64,000 bases of DNA, taken from assembly GCF_030295955.1 (NCBI RefSeq), contig NZ_AP027363.1, positions 1,798,001 to 1,862,000 on the forward strand, written 5' to 3'. The position numbers and the translations under genes were made by a program. Under the pieces are notes generated by a model. It worked only from the letters and a program-made list of their open reading frames with translations, was not told where the DNA came from and ran no database searches. This stretch comes from Thalassotalea agarivorans (GTDB lineage: Bacteria > Pseudomonadota > Gammaproteobacteria > Enterobacterales > Alteromonadaceae). Below, piece after piece: positions 8,276 to 17,251 of the stretch; position 1 is the stretch's first letter; each line of letters begins with the position of its first letter.

Positions 8276-10141
8276 TTAATCGCGCTGCACTTGGTTACGA
8301 CCGCCCTCTTTTGCTTTGTATAATGCTTTATCGGTAGCATGAAGCAGCTGGTCAAAGTTTTCATAACCTGGCTTAATACAGCCAACGCCAAGTGATACAG
8401 TGACCTCGATAAGCGCATTGTCGGCGCTTACCGTCATTGACTCAATGTTTTGACGCAAACGTTCAGCAACCGTTTGGGCCACTGCCAAATGAGTATCTGG
8501 CAATACAACCAAAAATTCTTCTCCGCCATAGCGACCAAACAGCTCTGTTTTACGCAAAAACGTTTGGCAAAGGTCTGTGACCGCTTTTAACACTAAATCA
8601 CCAGTTTGATGGCCGTAGCTGTCGTTAATCGATTTAAAGTGATCGACATCAAACAAAATAACCGACAACGGTGCGTTGTCTTTTTTAGCTTGTGTGAATA
8701 GGGTTTCGCTTTCGCTAAGAATATAGCCACGATTAAAAATGTTAGTTAGCGCATCTTTTTGCGCCTGTTTTTGAAATACATCACGCGATTTACGCACATT
8801 GATAACAACCGCTATCAAGCCAATCACCACAATCACAAGCAAAGATAGTAACAATATATCTGCTTTTGTTTCTTGCGCGCTCTTTTGCAAACGCGCTTCT
8901 TTTAGCGCAAGCTCTGCCGCCATTGCTTGATTTTGATATGTTGCCATAGTCACATCGTGGTCAAGCGCCTTATGAATCGCTTCGTTTCGAATAAAATCGA
9001 GCTTTTGTTTGCGCTCCATTTCAATACGATGGATCAAGTGTTCAATCACTTGCTGGTAATCTTTTTCGCCATAAGCTTTTATCGCCAAAGCGTCTACATC
9101 ATTGCTGTTATTTACCGTGATGCTATCTTTTCCGCCAAGATAAAGCACCGCGTGCATATACGCTTTTTCATAGTTTTTACTACGCGCATACGCTTTCGCT
9201 AATGTCACATGAAGCACCTTCACAAAGTACACTTCTTCAGTGGTATGACGTTCAGCTAACGCTTTAGTTAATAATGCGATAGCTTGATCGTATTCATTTT
9301 TAAAATAGGCAGTACGTCCACTGTTGTAATGGGCAAAAAACAAATAATCGTGAGAGGTTTTTGCCGTTGTTTTTGCTTTGTCATACATGTACTGATTGTA
9401 TTTATCAGCAACGTCCCAGCGCGCTAGTTCAGTGGCTATCATCGAAATGGAATGCGCCATGTTAAACGCATCGGTTTCATCATTTATTTGTTCAAAGGCT
9501 GCAAATGCTTTTTCGTAATAATCGATCGCTTTGTAGAATATATTGCTTTGTGAGTACACATGCCCCGTTGCATTGTAAACCATGGCTCTTGAAGCAAAGT
9601 CATCGTCGTATTGTTCTGCCAATTGCGTTGCCTCTTCAAGCAACGCCAATGCATCTTGCAATTGTTCTGGCTTTTCATAGCAAAACGAATTGAAAATTAG
9701 GGTTTCCATAAGCACGAGTGAGTCGTTTAGCTCTCTCGCTAATGCCAGTGCTTTTACTCGGTCAGGACAGTATTCAGACACGTCTTTAGACTGCAAATAT
9801 ATCATGTAAGAACGATCTTGATGGGACTTAACCAAGTCAGCTGTAGGCGCAATTGCAGATAAAATATCGACAGCTCTGTCATAAGCGTTAAACGCTGCTT
9901 TTATATCGTTCTTCTCTTCAAGCAATGCGCCTAACTGACGGTAGTATACGCCGCGACTGTGCAGATCATCACGCGCCAATTGTGATTCGATAGATAGCCA
10001 ATAGCTGTGTTTTTCAGCAATGGTTTGCTTTGCTTCAAGCTCAACGAGCATGGGCGCAATCGCCTCTGGAGCTTCTATTGCACCTACAACTGTAGCAAGT
10101 GTTAGACAACAGCTAACAAGGATGTTACGAATGAAACGCAT
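8276..10141 (-). CDS. TPR-containing membrane diguanylate cyclase (GGDEF)
   Basis: 621 aa: signal peptide (1-21), a TPR-rich periplasmic region (about 40-370), a coiled-coil linker, one transmembrane helix (about 424-446) and a C-terminal GGDEF domain (about 460-621). The active-site loop is GRYGGEEF (536-543) and the metal-binding DVDHFKSIND precedes it, so c-di-GMP synthesis is expected. The inhibitory I-site position reads RKTE instead of RxxD, so product inhibition may be weakened. It is the last gene of a minus-strand run with a 59-bp gap from the NERD-kinase gene, and may be co-transcribed. Confidence 0.88.
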   Translation of the reverse strand: MRFIRNILVSCCLTLATVVGAIEAPEAIAPMLVELEAKQTIAEKHSYWLSIESQLARDDLHSRGVYYRQLGALLEEKNDIKAAFNAYDRAVDILSAIAPTADLVKSHQDRSYMIYLQSKDVSEYCPDRVKALALARELNDSLVLMETLIFNSFCYEKPEQLQDALALLEEATQLAEQYDDDFASRAMVYNATGHVYSQSNIFYKAIDYYEKAFAAFEQINDETDAFNMAHSISMIATELARWDVADKYNQYMYDKAKTTAKTSHDYLFFAHYNSGRTAYFKNEYDQAIALLTKALAERHTTEEVYFVKVLHVTLAKAYARSKNYEKAYMHAVLYLGGKDSITVNNSNDVDALAIKAYGEKDYQQVIEHLIHRIEMERKQKLDFIRNEAIHKALDHDVTMATYQNQAMAAELALKEARLQKSAQETKADILLLSLLVIVVIGLIAVVINVRKSRDVFQKQAQKDALTNIFNRGYILSESETLFTQAKKDNAPLSVILFDVDHFKSINDSYGHQTGDLVLKAVTDLCQTFLRKTELFGRYGGEEFLVVLPDTHLAVAQTVAERLRQNIESMTVSADNALIEVTVSLGVGCIKPGYENFDQLLHATDKALYKAKEGGRNQVQRD

Positions 10142-10200
10142 GGACTACTAACCTATATAATTATTGTTGGTTAACTCATGGTAAAAACCTTTCGTAGTTA

Positions 10201-12117
10201 CTATACCTTAATTATACGCAAGGCGTCTTCTATTATTTGGCCACGTGTTTCAGTTAAAAAAGTAGGGTCTAACCCTTGCTTCATTTGCTCGAGTGATTCA
10301 AGCGTCAGCGTTTCCGGGATAGCTTGCTCGCTTAACGCGATAATAAAGCTTGCTGCTAGAGAAAAAATATCGCGAATACCTTCGTCTTCAACCGACCAAA
10401 TTTCCTCGTCAACATCTACCTTTTGACGCACATCTTTTTTGGCAATTGCATCTAACCCTAAACCAAAATTAACAAACGTCGCTTTTTCATGATGCGCTAC
10501 AATATTGGCTAGCGAGATACCGCCATGAAAGATATCGAACTGATGCAGATAACCAAGCGCCTGATGCAGTTGGTCAAACCAAAGGCCAGCTTGCTCTGGC
10601 GATAGTGTACCTTTTAAATCGCGCAGGGTTTCTCCTGTTACCCACTCTTTGCTTAAAAACAATTCATTGCGATCTGGGCAGCGACCAAATTCAATGATGC
10701 GTTCTATATTAGGGTGATACAAACTTTTAATACGGCGGTAGCTGTCGCTCAAACCTAGCCAAGATTCAGACACGTTCTTATAAAGCACCACACTGCAGTC
10801 AAAATTGCCCAATAAATGTCGGGCTTGCCAAATTTCGCTATTGTCCCCTTCGCGAATGCGTTCAACCAATTTGTAACGGCCATTCAAAATATCATCACTG
10901 CTAGATTGAGCGTTTTTACTGAGTTTGTGTTGCATCAAGGTTGTAGAAAGCTCTGCACGAAGCTCGTCGAGTGAAATCCATTCGCCTTTTATAGCCTTCG
11001 CAAACCATAGTGTTACCAGTGGACTGTCGATGTGCTGAGCAAACTTTTCAAAGCTTTGTGCAAAGGACTGTAAATCCTCTTGCATGGTTTTGGTGTTTTC
11101 AATATCAATGAATTCAACATCACCCTGCTCTGAAATAAATACCTGATTGTCAGCCCAGTTACTGACGCTATAACCGGAACCATGGATTTGTTGAAGCGAT
11201 GTAGCTGCTCTGCGCAAAATGCTAACGCGTTGATTATGATCAACCGATAGTGGGTCAAAAAACTGTATAGGACGCCCCTGAGGGATTTTGATGGGTAATA
11301 CCATCTGCTCACCATCATCGATAATCGACGAGCAAAGTGGTACTCCGCTGCAACCAGATAAGGCTTGTAAACGCTTTAGTTGCTCGGTCAGCATATTACA
11401 TTGTTGGCGATAGCTTGCTTCATCTTCAAAATCAGCTGCGATTAAAATTTTCAACAACCAATCGGTTTTCCAACCACCGAGGTTATATTCTGCTTGCCAG
11501 ATTTCAATGCCATTGCGCTGGTATAAACACAAGGTTTTTTGAAAATCTTGTACTTTCTTAGCGCGTTTTTCCATTAGTGCCACTTGGCCAATGGTATCTA
11601 ATACAACTTTCTTTTGCTGTTCCGATACATTGAATTTACGATCAGCAGTTGAGCCCCATTCCTGAGTTAGTGCAGAGACTATGTTTTGTGGTGTATAGAT
11701 ACTTAGATCACCCGCATCCTTGTGCAGATCGATAGCGTCGCCCTCTCTGCCGGTAACAAAGACCATGCCCTGGCACCAAGGTGGAAACACGCCATAAGGT
11801 GCTTTTTTACGGATATTGCCAGCCAAAACACGGGCAACATAGTTTGCTTTTGACAGGCTATTCTCCACTTGATGCCCATCGAGCGTCCAAGCATGCAGAC
11901 CAGCTTCAAGTTGACCCATGTAACCTTTTACATCAACAACGTATACGCCCCACTCGCCAACGACCAAAGCATCAACTTCCATTGCTTGACCAGACTTTTT
12001 CGGGATCTCAACATTAGTTAACAGCACATAATTATCTGGCAACTGCTTTTTAAGTAAATTAAATGCCCAAGACTCGGCATGATTAACCGGATCGCCAAAG
12101 GGAATGTGCTTTGCCAT
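10201..12117 (-). CDS. NERD nuclease-like protein with degenerate kinase modules
   Basis: 638 aa. Residues 15-180 form a NERD domain: EVDALVV (D49), then YVVDVKG (D62, K64) keep the D-(D/E)xK core of the restriction-endonuclease fold. Residues 200-370 look like a poorly conserved kinase-like domain (FIDIEN at 336-341 in the DFG place). Residues 412-600 are a second kinase-like domain with a possible VAIK lysine (K447), but HGGISLANIV (531-540) replaces HRDxKxxN and NFG (550-552) replaces DFG, so catalysis by the usual mechanism is unlikely. The gene starts 5 bp after the SNase stop. PglW of type 2 BREX also joins NERD and kinase domains; no other BREX gene is present. Confidence 0.78.
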   Translation of the reverse strand: MAKHIPFGDPVNHAESWAFNLLKKQLPDNYVLLTNVEIPKKSGQAMEVDALVVGEWGVYVVDVKGYMGQLEAGLHAWTLDGHQVENSLSKANYVARVLAGNIRKKAPYGVFPPWCQGMVFVTGREGDAIDLHKDAGDLSIYTPQNIVSALTQEWGSTADRKFNVSEQQKKVVLDTIGQVALMEKRAKKVQDFQKTLCLYQRNGIEIWQAEYNLGGWKTDWLLKILIAADFEDEASYRQQCNMLTEQLKRLQALSGCSGVPLCSSIIDDGEQMVLPIKIPQGRPIQFFDPLSVDHNQRVSILRRAATSLQQIHGSGYSVSNWADNQVFISEQGDVEFIDIENTKTMQEDLQSFAQSFEKFAQHIDSPLVTLWFAKAIKGEWISLDELRAELSTTLMQHKLSKNAQSSSDDILNGRYKLVERIREGDNSEIWQARHLLGNFDCSVVLYKNVSESWLGLSDSYRRIKSLYHPNIERIIEFGRCPDRNELFLSKEWVTGETLRDLKGTLSPEQAGLWFDQLHQALGYLHQFDIFHGGISLANIVAHHEKATFVNFGLGLDAIAKKDVRQKVDVDEEIWSVEDEGIRDIFSLAASFIIALSEQAIPETLTLESLEQMKQGLDPTFLTETRGQIIEDALRIIKV

Positions 12118-12122
12118 GTTGT

Positions 12123-12563
12123 TTACTCCGTTTGTTGATTACACCAAGATTGCCTTTTCCCGCCTTGATAAGGCCGCGCTAAATTGTGCTCTATTAATAA
12201 ATTCGCTAGGTTTTTACCATCAATGTAGACGTCGGCAATAAAGCGAAAATACTTACCCCGTTGCATGTTTTTAAGCTCAATTTCTTTAGCATTGAGCAGT
12301 AAGGCTTGTGCAAAGGCTTTCGCTTTTTTAGCTAGCGCTTTCTCGTAAGTGCATTTACCTCTAATTTCAGGTGCATCGACGCCATTGACTCGAATCGGCA
12401 TGTTTTTTCCTGCAATATCAGGAAAGTTTTGTAGATTCACACGAAAGGTATCCGCGTCATACACGCTGACCACTTGACTGACATAGACATTACCAAACTG
12501 CTTAGCGTTAACTGAACACGCTAAACACAGCAGTACACCATATAAAAACTGTCTCATTACCAA
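12123..12563 (-). CDS. Thermonuclease (SNase)-family secreted nuclease
   Basis: 146 aa with a short signal peptide (MVMRQFLYGVLLCLACSVNA). The SNase core is present: VYDADTF (D38), IRVNGVDAPEI (R58, D63, E66) and a basic patch RGKYFRF (R102, R107) at the second catalytic arginine. This is consistent with a Ca-dependent secreted or periplasmic DNA/RNA nuclease. It overlaps the end of the patatin gene by 7 bp and is 5 bp from the NERD gene, so all three are probably translated from one transcript. Confidence 0.85.
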   Translation of the reverse strand: MVMRQFLYGVLLCLACSVNAKQFGNVYVSQVVSVYDADTFRVNLQNFPDIAGKNMPIRVNGVDAPEIRGKCTYEKALAKKAKAFAQALLLNAKEIELKNMQRGKYFRFIADVYIDGKNLANLLIEHNLARPYQGGKRQSWCNQQTE

Positions 12564-14785
12564 TTCTTACCTAAAGAAATAAACACGGTAACATTGCCAT
12601 CATCAGCAACGCCTACACCAAGGGCCGCTGGGCCTACCGGTGTATCTGTACCTAAATACAAACTGCCACTGTATATCAAGTCTTTTATATCGACTCGCAT
12701 ATTAATTGGCCACACATTACCCGCTTCTACACTGCCCCCTAAATACAAAGGTAAACCAGAAGAGCCGGGTACTTCTCTAGCTAGATCGTATTGATACAAC
12801 AGCGCGGATAAAAAGCGATATGGACCAACGAGAGAGTCTTTTGCGTAACCCGAAAGGTTTAAAAAACCACCTAATTCTTTAACATGAACGGTGAAGTCAG
12901 AGTCATTCTCTATTTTGTCGTACATCATGATGCCAACAAGACTTGAGTTACCAACGCTTATTGCGCCACGCCAATTAATTGAGTATTGAACAGAGGTATC
13001 GTCTGGCATGGTAGTTAAGCGCGGATCGTAACTATCTTCCAGATACTTAACGTCGAACGTTATGCGATTGCCTTGCGTAGGAAAGTTAATGTTATCAAGC
13101 GTGTCGTAGGCAAAACGAAAGTAACCACCGTAAGAAGTGAAATCCGGTTTGTCAGAGCTAATAGATTGATTTTCCAAATAACCACGCTCGCCCAAAGCGC
13201 CAATTTCTACAATACCAAAATCGGTATGCTTATAACCAAAGCCAAAACCTGCTTCAACATAGCGTTTTAATAGTTCTTGCTGCGCACCTGTGTCGGTTGA
13301 CAGGCGCCATTTATCATTAATAAATGCGGCTCTGCTACGTGTAAAAAAGTGCTGTTCGTCATCCATTGGCAAGAACAACTCTGTACCAATAGAACGCTCC
13401 CAACCTAATGACACTTCATTTTTCCATACGCCGCCATTGTCGGTAATGTCGGTCATCACATAAGCTAAATCGACACTAAGAACAGCGCTATCGTCAAAGT
13501 CATCTTCAATGCTTAAGCCCAAGTGGAAAAAATTAGGGCCCCAAGATTTAGCTTTGGTGATCAACTGTAAAACACGACCGTCTTCGGTATCATCGAATTC
13601 AACGTCAACGCGTTCAAATACATTAAGGGAATAAACACGGTCTATACCGGCTTTAATCTCTGGCCAAGTAACTACCTGCCCCGTAGCAATATCAAATTTT
13701 TCAAGGATAATGTCATCATCTACTTTTGATGCATTATTGACCACGATTTTAGTCACAACATTTTCTAGCGGGTTTAACCAAGCCTTGCGCTCTTCTTTTT
13801 TGTTTTCTTGATATTGAGTAAAGGCAGTATCTGAAACAGAAAGCTGTTTTAAACGAGGCTCAGCAGAACTTGCTGCAAGTAGACCCATTTTATAGGCGTC
13901 TGGCATGATTTCGAAATCTGTGGTGCTCATTTCACCAACATCAGGCCTAATCAGAATATCGCGCGGGGTTAGTAAGGTTTTTTGGTATTCGGTGGTCTTG
14001 GCGGTAAGAATAGTCGATAACTGCCCCATAACAGCTAAGGTACCGTTAATGTCTTCCTTTTTCGCCAATGACGCGCCAATATCAACCGCAATAATAATGT
14101 CTGCACCCATCGCTTTGACAATATCTACAGGCATATTATTAGCAACACCACCGTCGACCAAAATTTTGCCATTCAATGAAACCGGATCGAGCGCTCCTGG
14201 CACACTTGCAGACGCCTTCATAGCGGTTACTATGCTGCCTTTATCAAGTACAACCGCATTGCCGGTTTCTAGATCTGCCGCAATGGCGCGATACGGAATA
14301 GCGAGTTCATCAAAGGAATCAAATTCTCTGACTAAGTTGGTATTACTCTTAAGCAACATCGCCATCGTTTGACCGATTAACACGCCACCAGGAGTTACTA
14401 CCTTGTTATCTTTGTAGCCTGCTTTTATTGGTAGGTTGTACTTGTCGCGCAGCTCTTTGTCTTCAAAACTTAAATCTTTGCGCGGAATAATATCTGAGTA
14501 GCCAAGTGCCCAATCGGTAGAAAACATCAATGTTTTAATTTCTTGCGCATCATAGCCAAGTGCATACATACCAGCCACATAAGCACCTATGCTTGTACCG
14601 GCAATATAATCTACAGGAATATTGTTTTTTTCTAGCGTTTCAAGCACACCAATGTGAGCCGCGCCCTTTGCGCCACCACCACTAAGTACAAGCCCTATCT
14701 TAGGTCGCTCGGCTTCTTGTGCTAACGCCATTGGGACATTAGTAGCAAGCAGTAAACAGAAGTAAAAAACAGCTTTGTTAATCAT
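12557..14785 (-). CDS. Patatin-like phospholipase with POTRA and outer-membrane barrel (PlpD type)
   Basis: 742 aa, close to the 728 aa of Pseudomonas PlpD. Order: signal peptide (1-22), patatin domain (28-320) with oxyanion loop GGGAKG (36-41), nucleophile motif GTSIG (S65) and the DGG of the Ser-Asp dyad (D211); one POTRA-like segment (about 345-410); and a 16-strand BamA/FhaC-like barrel ending in VTVFISLGKNW. This is the type Vd (patatin) autotransporter layout, with the lipase exported through its own barrel. It heads an apparent operon with two nuclease-type genes and a diguanylate cyclase. Confidence 0.92.
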   Translation of the reverse strand: MINKAVFYFCLLLATNVPMALAQEAERPKIGLVLSGGGAKGAAHIGVLETLEKNNIPVDYIAGTSIGAYVAGMYALGYDAQEIKTLMFSTDWALGYSDIIPRKDLSFEDKELRDKYNLPIKAGYKDNKVVTPGGVLIGQTMAMLLKSNTNLVREFDSFDELAIPYRAIAADLETGNAVVLDKGSIVTAMKASASVPGALDPVSLNGKILVDGGVANNMPVDIVKAMGADIIIAVDIGASLAKKEDINGTLAVMGQLSTILTAKTTEYQKTLLTPRDILIRPDVGEMSTTDFEIMPDAYKMGLLAASSAEPRLKQLSVSDTAFTQYQENKKEERKAWLNPLENVVTKIVVNNASKVDDDIILEKFDIATGQVVTWPEIKAGIDRVYSLNVFERVDVEFDDTEDGRVLQLITKAKSWGPNFFHLGLSIEDDFDDSAVLSVDLAYVMTDITDNGGVWKNEVSLGWERSIGTELFLPMDDEQHFFTRSRAAFINDKWRLSTDTGAQQELLKRYVEAGFGFGYKHTDFGIVEIGALGERGYLENQSISSDKPDFTSYGGYFRFAYDTLDNINFPTQGNRITFDVKYLEDSYDPRLTTMPDDTSVQYSINWRGAISVGNSSLVGIMMYDKIENDSDFTVHVKELGGFLNLSGYAKDSLVGPYRFLSALLYQYDLAREVPGSSGLPLYLGGSVEAGNVWPINMRVDIKDLIYSGSLYLGTDTPVGPAALGVGVADDGNVTVFISLGKNW

Positions 14786-14934
14786 GAAATTGCGTAATGT
14801 TATTTTTATCCTTTTCTATAGCTTACTTCGCTTTGCTAGCTAGGATCTACCTATTGTAAAAAAATTGTTGTTTTTAGCCGACTTAATATACATTAGATAA
14901 CATCTACTTATGTATTAATGGCGCCTCTCACATC

Positions 14935-15789
14935 ATGGTTCACGCTGTTAGATTTTTGCTCATGTTTGTCTGCTGCTTTATCGCTTTACCAATAAAAGGT
15001 GAAGAAGTAAGAAGTGTGCACTATGCATTTGCCAATTATTTAGGTGGCGGTTTTTATACCACTGGCGGCGAACAACAAGCGAATATTTTTAACATGCCGT
15101 TTTCGTTTGATGTAAAAGATGAAGGCAAAAACACCTATGGTATTCGTCTGCCTGTCTCGGTAGGTTTCTTTAATTTCTCGCTAGTTGATTTGCCCGATCT
15201 AGATTTACCTGATGAAATCGGCACATTATCCTTTACTCCAGGTATATTTCTTAGGCATCAGCTTGAACAAGACTTTGCCTTGGAATTCTATTTAGATTTT
15301 GGCTTTGCTGCTAACCTAACCACCAACGAAAATGTGCTTGTCCACTCTGCCGGTGTATCCGCTATTTCTGATTACAGGATAGACGACTATGACCTTATTC
15401 TTGCCAATCGCCTCTATTATGCCGCGTACGAAGGTAAGTTTGATGCTGACCAAGACGCCTACGCTGCCTATCAACTAGGACTTGATGTAGGTATTCCTCA
15501 CTGGTACGCCTTAGGCAATAACTACTTCCAACCTCGCTTTTTCGTTTCAGCGCATTGGTACTTCAAAGAAGTTAACTTTTACGAGCCCGTCAATGACATG
15601 CAACGCTTTGGTTCGCTCGATTTTCAATTGGGTGAAATTAGCATTAATTCGCGCTTCGAGGCAGGTATTACTTTTAAGTTTCGTGAAAACCTAATGTACG
15701 ACTGGATGGGCTGGGATCGCATCGGAATCAGTTATCAATATGCCGATAACATTAGTGCTATTCGTTTGCTGTTTAGTATGCCGATTTAG
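14935..15789 (+). CDS. Predicted outer-membrane beta-barrel protein
   Basis: 284 aa: signal peptide (MVHAVRFLLMFVCCFIALPIKG), then alternating hydrophobic/polar strands rich in Tyr, Phe and Trp (GTLSFTPGIFLRHQL, FALEFYLDFGFAANL, NYFQPRFFVSAHWYF), ending in a terminal strand AIRLLFSMPI. Its size and layout match the beta-barrel candidate encoded at 7289, and both could be solitary autotransporter-like barrels (PF11557); this is pattern-based. It is divergent from the PlpD gene with a 149-bp AT-rich spacer that must hold both promoters. Confidence 0.6.
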   Translation: MVHAVRFLLMFVCCFIALPIKGEEVRSVHYAFANYLGGGFYTTGGEQQANIFNMPFSFDVKDEGKNTYGIRLPVSVGFFNFSLVDLPDLDLPDEIGTLSFTPGIFLRHQLEQDFALEFYLDFGFAANLTTNENVLVHSAGVSAISDYRIDDYDLILANRLYYAAYEGKFDADQDAYAAYQLGLDVGIPHWYALGNNYFQPRFFVSAHWYFKEVNFYEPVNDMQRFGSLDFQLGEISINSRFEAGITFKFRENLMYDWMGWDRIGISYQYADNISAIRLLFSMPI

Positions 15790-16122
15790 GGTTTTTGTCT
15801 ACTTCGTTGCAGGGACTTAATACTCAGAACGATATTACAGCTCGCGCCCTGTTGTACTAAAGGTGCATGGTGCAAGAAGAATGGAGCAAGTGAATACCGT
15901 CATCCCGCACTTTGATGCGGGACCTCTTTTTTAGAGACTAGGAACTTTTTATTTTCAACATTCAATGCTTGTCGATTAATTAATAGCCCTTATTTCTTTG
16001 CCCTTACTTCTTAGCCCTTAGTCCTTACACCCACAGCTCGCAGCTCTCAGCACGCAACTTGTTTTTCTCCCAAGTAAACCAATAACCCTTTCAACATTTA
16101 CTAATTTTTGTTCAAAAAACAC
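15790..16122. other. Intergenic stretch with low-complexity and repeat-like sequence
   Basis: No gene is supported. It contains a dispersed-repeat palindrome (15904-15921), three close copies of GCCCTTA (about 15984-16020) and a CAGCTCGCAGCTCTCAGC-like tract near 16034. A related tract (AACTCGTAGCTCGAAGC) lies at about 40177, next to a terminator. The SulA promoter begins at its right end. Confidence 0.5.
15904..15921. repeat. Palindromic CCCGCA(N6)TGCGGG repeat
   Basis: The sequence GTCATCCCGCACTTTGATGC... forms a 6-bp GC-rich stem with a 6-nt loop and continues as GGGACCTC. By recollection this kind of unit is a common dispersed intergenic element in many proteobacteria. Only one copy is seen in this window. 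Confidence 0.6.
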
Positions 16123-16178
16123 TTGATTTATGTTCAATTTAAATATACTGTTTATTCATACAGTGTTTATTTATACAG
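16123..16178 (+). promoter_or_regulatory. SOS promoter with two overlapping LexA boxes
   Basis: A perfect LexA box, CTGT-N8-ACAG, lies at 16148-16163. A second with one mismatch, GTGT-N8-ACAG, lies at 16163-16178 and shares one base with the first. A possible -35 (TTGATT, 16123-16128) and -10 (TATACT, 16144-16149, 15-nt spacer) place box 1 over the -10. Box 2 ends only 4 bp before the ATG, so it lies in the transcribed leader. Double LexA sites are known at tightly repressed SOS genes. Confidence 0.8.
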
Positions 16179-16182
16179 TATT

Positions 16183-16584
16183 ATGAATTTACAAAAACAA
16201 CCTACAGCAACACGTTTTAATGCACCGTTTATTGAGCATATGGAGACACGTTCTAAAGAAGAATTGTCTATGCAATACCAACGTATTTACCAACGATATG
16301 GCCATCGTAAAAAGTGGATATTGGTTATTGGCGAACAATGCGCAGACGTGCTATCTAGACATAAAGGAATGAGTAATGAAAACAAAAACATTTTATGCAT
16401 CCACAGCAACAAAGTTAAAGTCGACATTGAAAACATTAAAGCAGCGTTATGCAAAGGCAATTGCAGTGCTATTGTTCTAGACCAAGGGTTGGTAGAACAG
16501 TCTCAAGCAACCGAACTATCTGCGTGTGCTGCCATTGGCAATACTCGCTGTATTGTGGTCGATAATACAAATACCTTGCACTAA
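16183..16584 (+). CDS. sulA: SulA-like SOS cell-division inhibitor
   Basis: 133 aa from the ATG just after the LexA boxes; a 158-aa reading would start inside the promoter and is rejected. The C-terminal half aligns by eye with E. coli SulA: KWILVIGEQ for RWQLWLTPQ, and DIENIKAALCKGNCSAIV for the segment around VESMVRALRTGNYSVVI, in the truncated RecA-like fold that caps FtsZ. SulA blocks FtsZ polymerisation after DNA damage and is removed by Lon. The N-terminus is short and there is no obvious Shine-Dalgarno. Similarity is weak, but the SOS control strongly supports the call. Confidence 0.75.
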   Translation: MNLQKQPTATRFNAPFIEHMETRSKEELSMQYQRIYQRYGHRKKWILVIGEQCADVLSRHKGMSNENKNILCIHSNKVKVDIENIKAALCKGNCSAIVLDQGLVEQSQATELSACAAIGNTRCIVVDNTNTLH

Positions 16585-16646
16585 CCTATTATTCATCTGC
16601 AGAGCAATTTATAATCTGGGCAATTAAACCCAACTAAGTGAAGATT

Positions 16647-17117
16647 ATGCGTTGTCCTTGCGGTTCAGGTGAAACTTTTGAACAGTGTTGCCAGCCCATC
16701 ATTATAGGTAACATTATCGCGCAAAGCCCCGAAGCATTAATGCGCTCGCGTTATTCCGCCTATGCTACACAGGCTGTGGAATATATTTACGACACCTATG
16801 CAAGTGTCTCTCAGCAAGGTTTAACACTAACGTCACTGCGAGAGTGGGCAGAGCAAGCGAATTGGGTCAAGCTTGAAGTTGTAAATGCAAAGTCAACAAA
16901 CGATACCTCCCTATACCCTACCGTCGAATTTAAAGCCTATTTCCTGTTAGGTGACCAATTACATCTTATGCACGAAGTGTCGAATTTCATCCAAGAACAA
17001 GATCAATGGAAATACCTAGACGGAAAAATCATTCAAGACGCAATGCTCAAACGCATTAAACGAAACGATCCTTGCCCTTGTGGTAGCGGTAAGAAATTTA
17101 AGAAATGTCATGGATAA
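16647..17117 (+). CDS. YchJ/UPF0225 family SEC-C motif protein
   Basis: About 156 aa with a zinc-binding SEC-C type motif at each end: [15 protein letters not shown] at the N-terminus and [17 protein letters not shown] at the C-terminus. Between them is the NTF2-like YchJ core with [11 protein letters not shown] chose the ATG at 16647; an in-frame GTG at 16638 lacks a Shine-Dalgarno. Biochemical role unknown; the SEC-C motif resembles the SecA C-terminal zinc site that contacts SecB and ribosomes. Monocistronic between sulA and a lipoprotein gene. Confidence 0.88.
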   Translation: MRCPCGSGETFEQCCQPIIIGNIIAQSPEALMRSRYSAYATQAVEYIYDTYASVSQQGLTLTSLREWAEQANWVKLEVVNAKSTNDTSLYPTVEFKAYFLLGDQLHLMHEVSNFIQEQDQWKYLDGKIIQDAMLKRIKRNDPCPCGSGKKFKKCHG

Positions 17118-17251
17118 GACAGTGCTTACATGACATCAGTCTTAATCAACCATCTCTTATTTACCTTATTGAAAAAAATAGACTTTTTGTAAAATTGCTT
17201 AATACTAGTTTATAAGGCTAATGTTTGGTGATCTAAAAAAGGTGGTTATTC

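Noticed and set aside
16108-16182. Longer start for the SulA-like protein
   Set aside because: The extension is encoded by the promoter and LexA boxes themselves.
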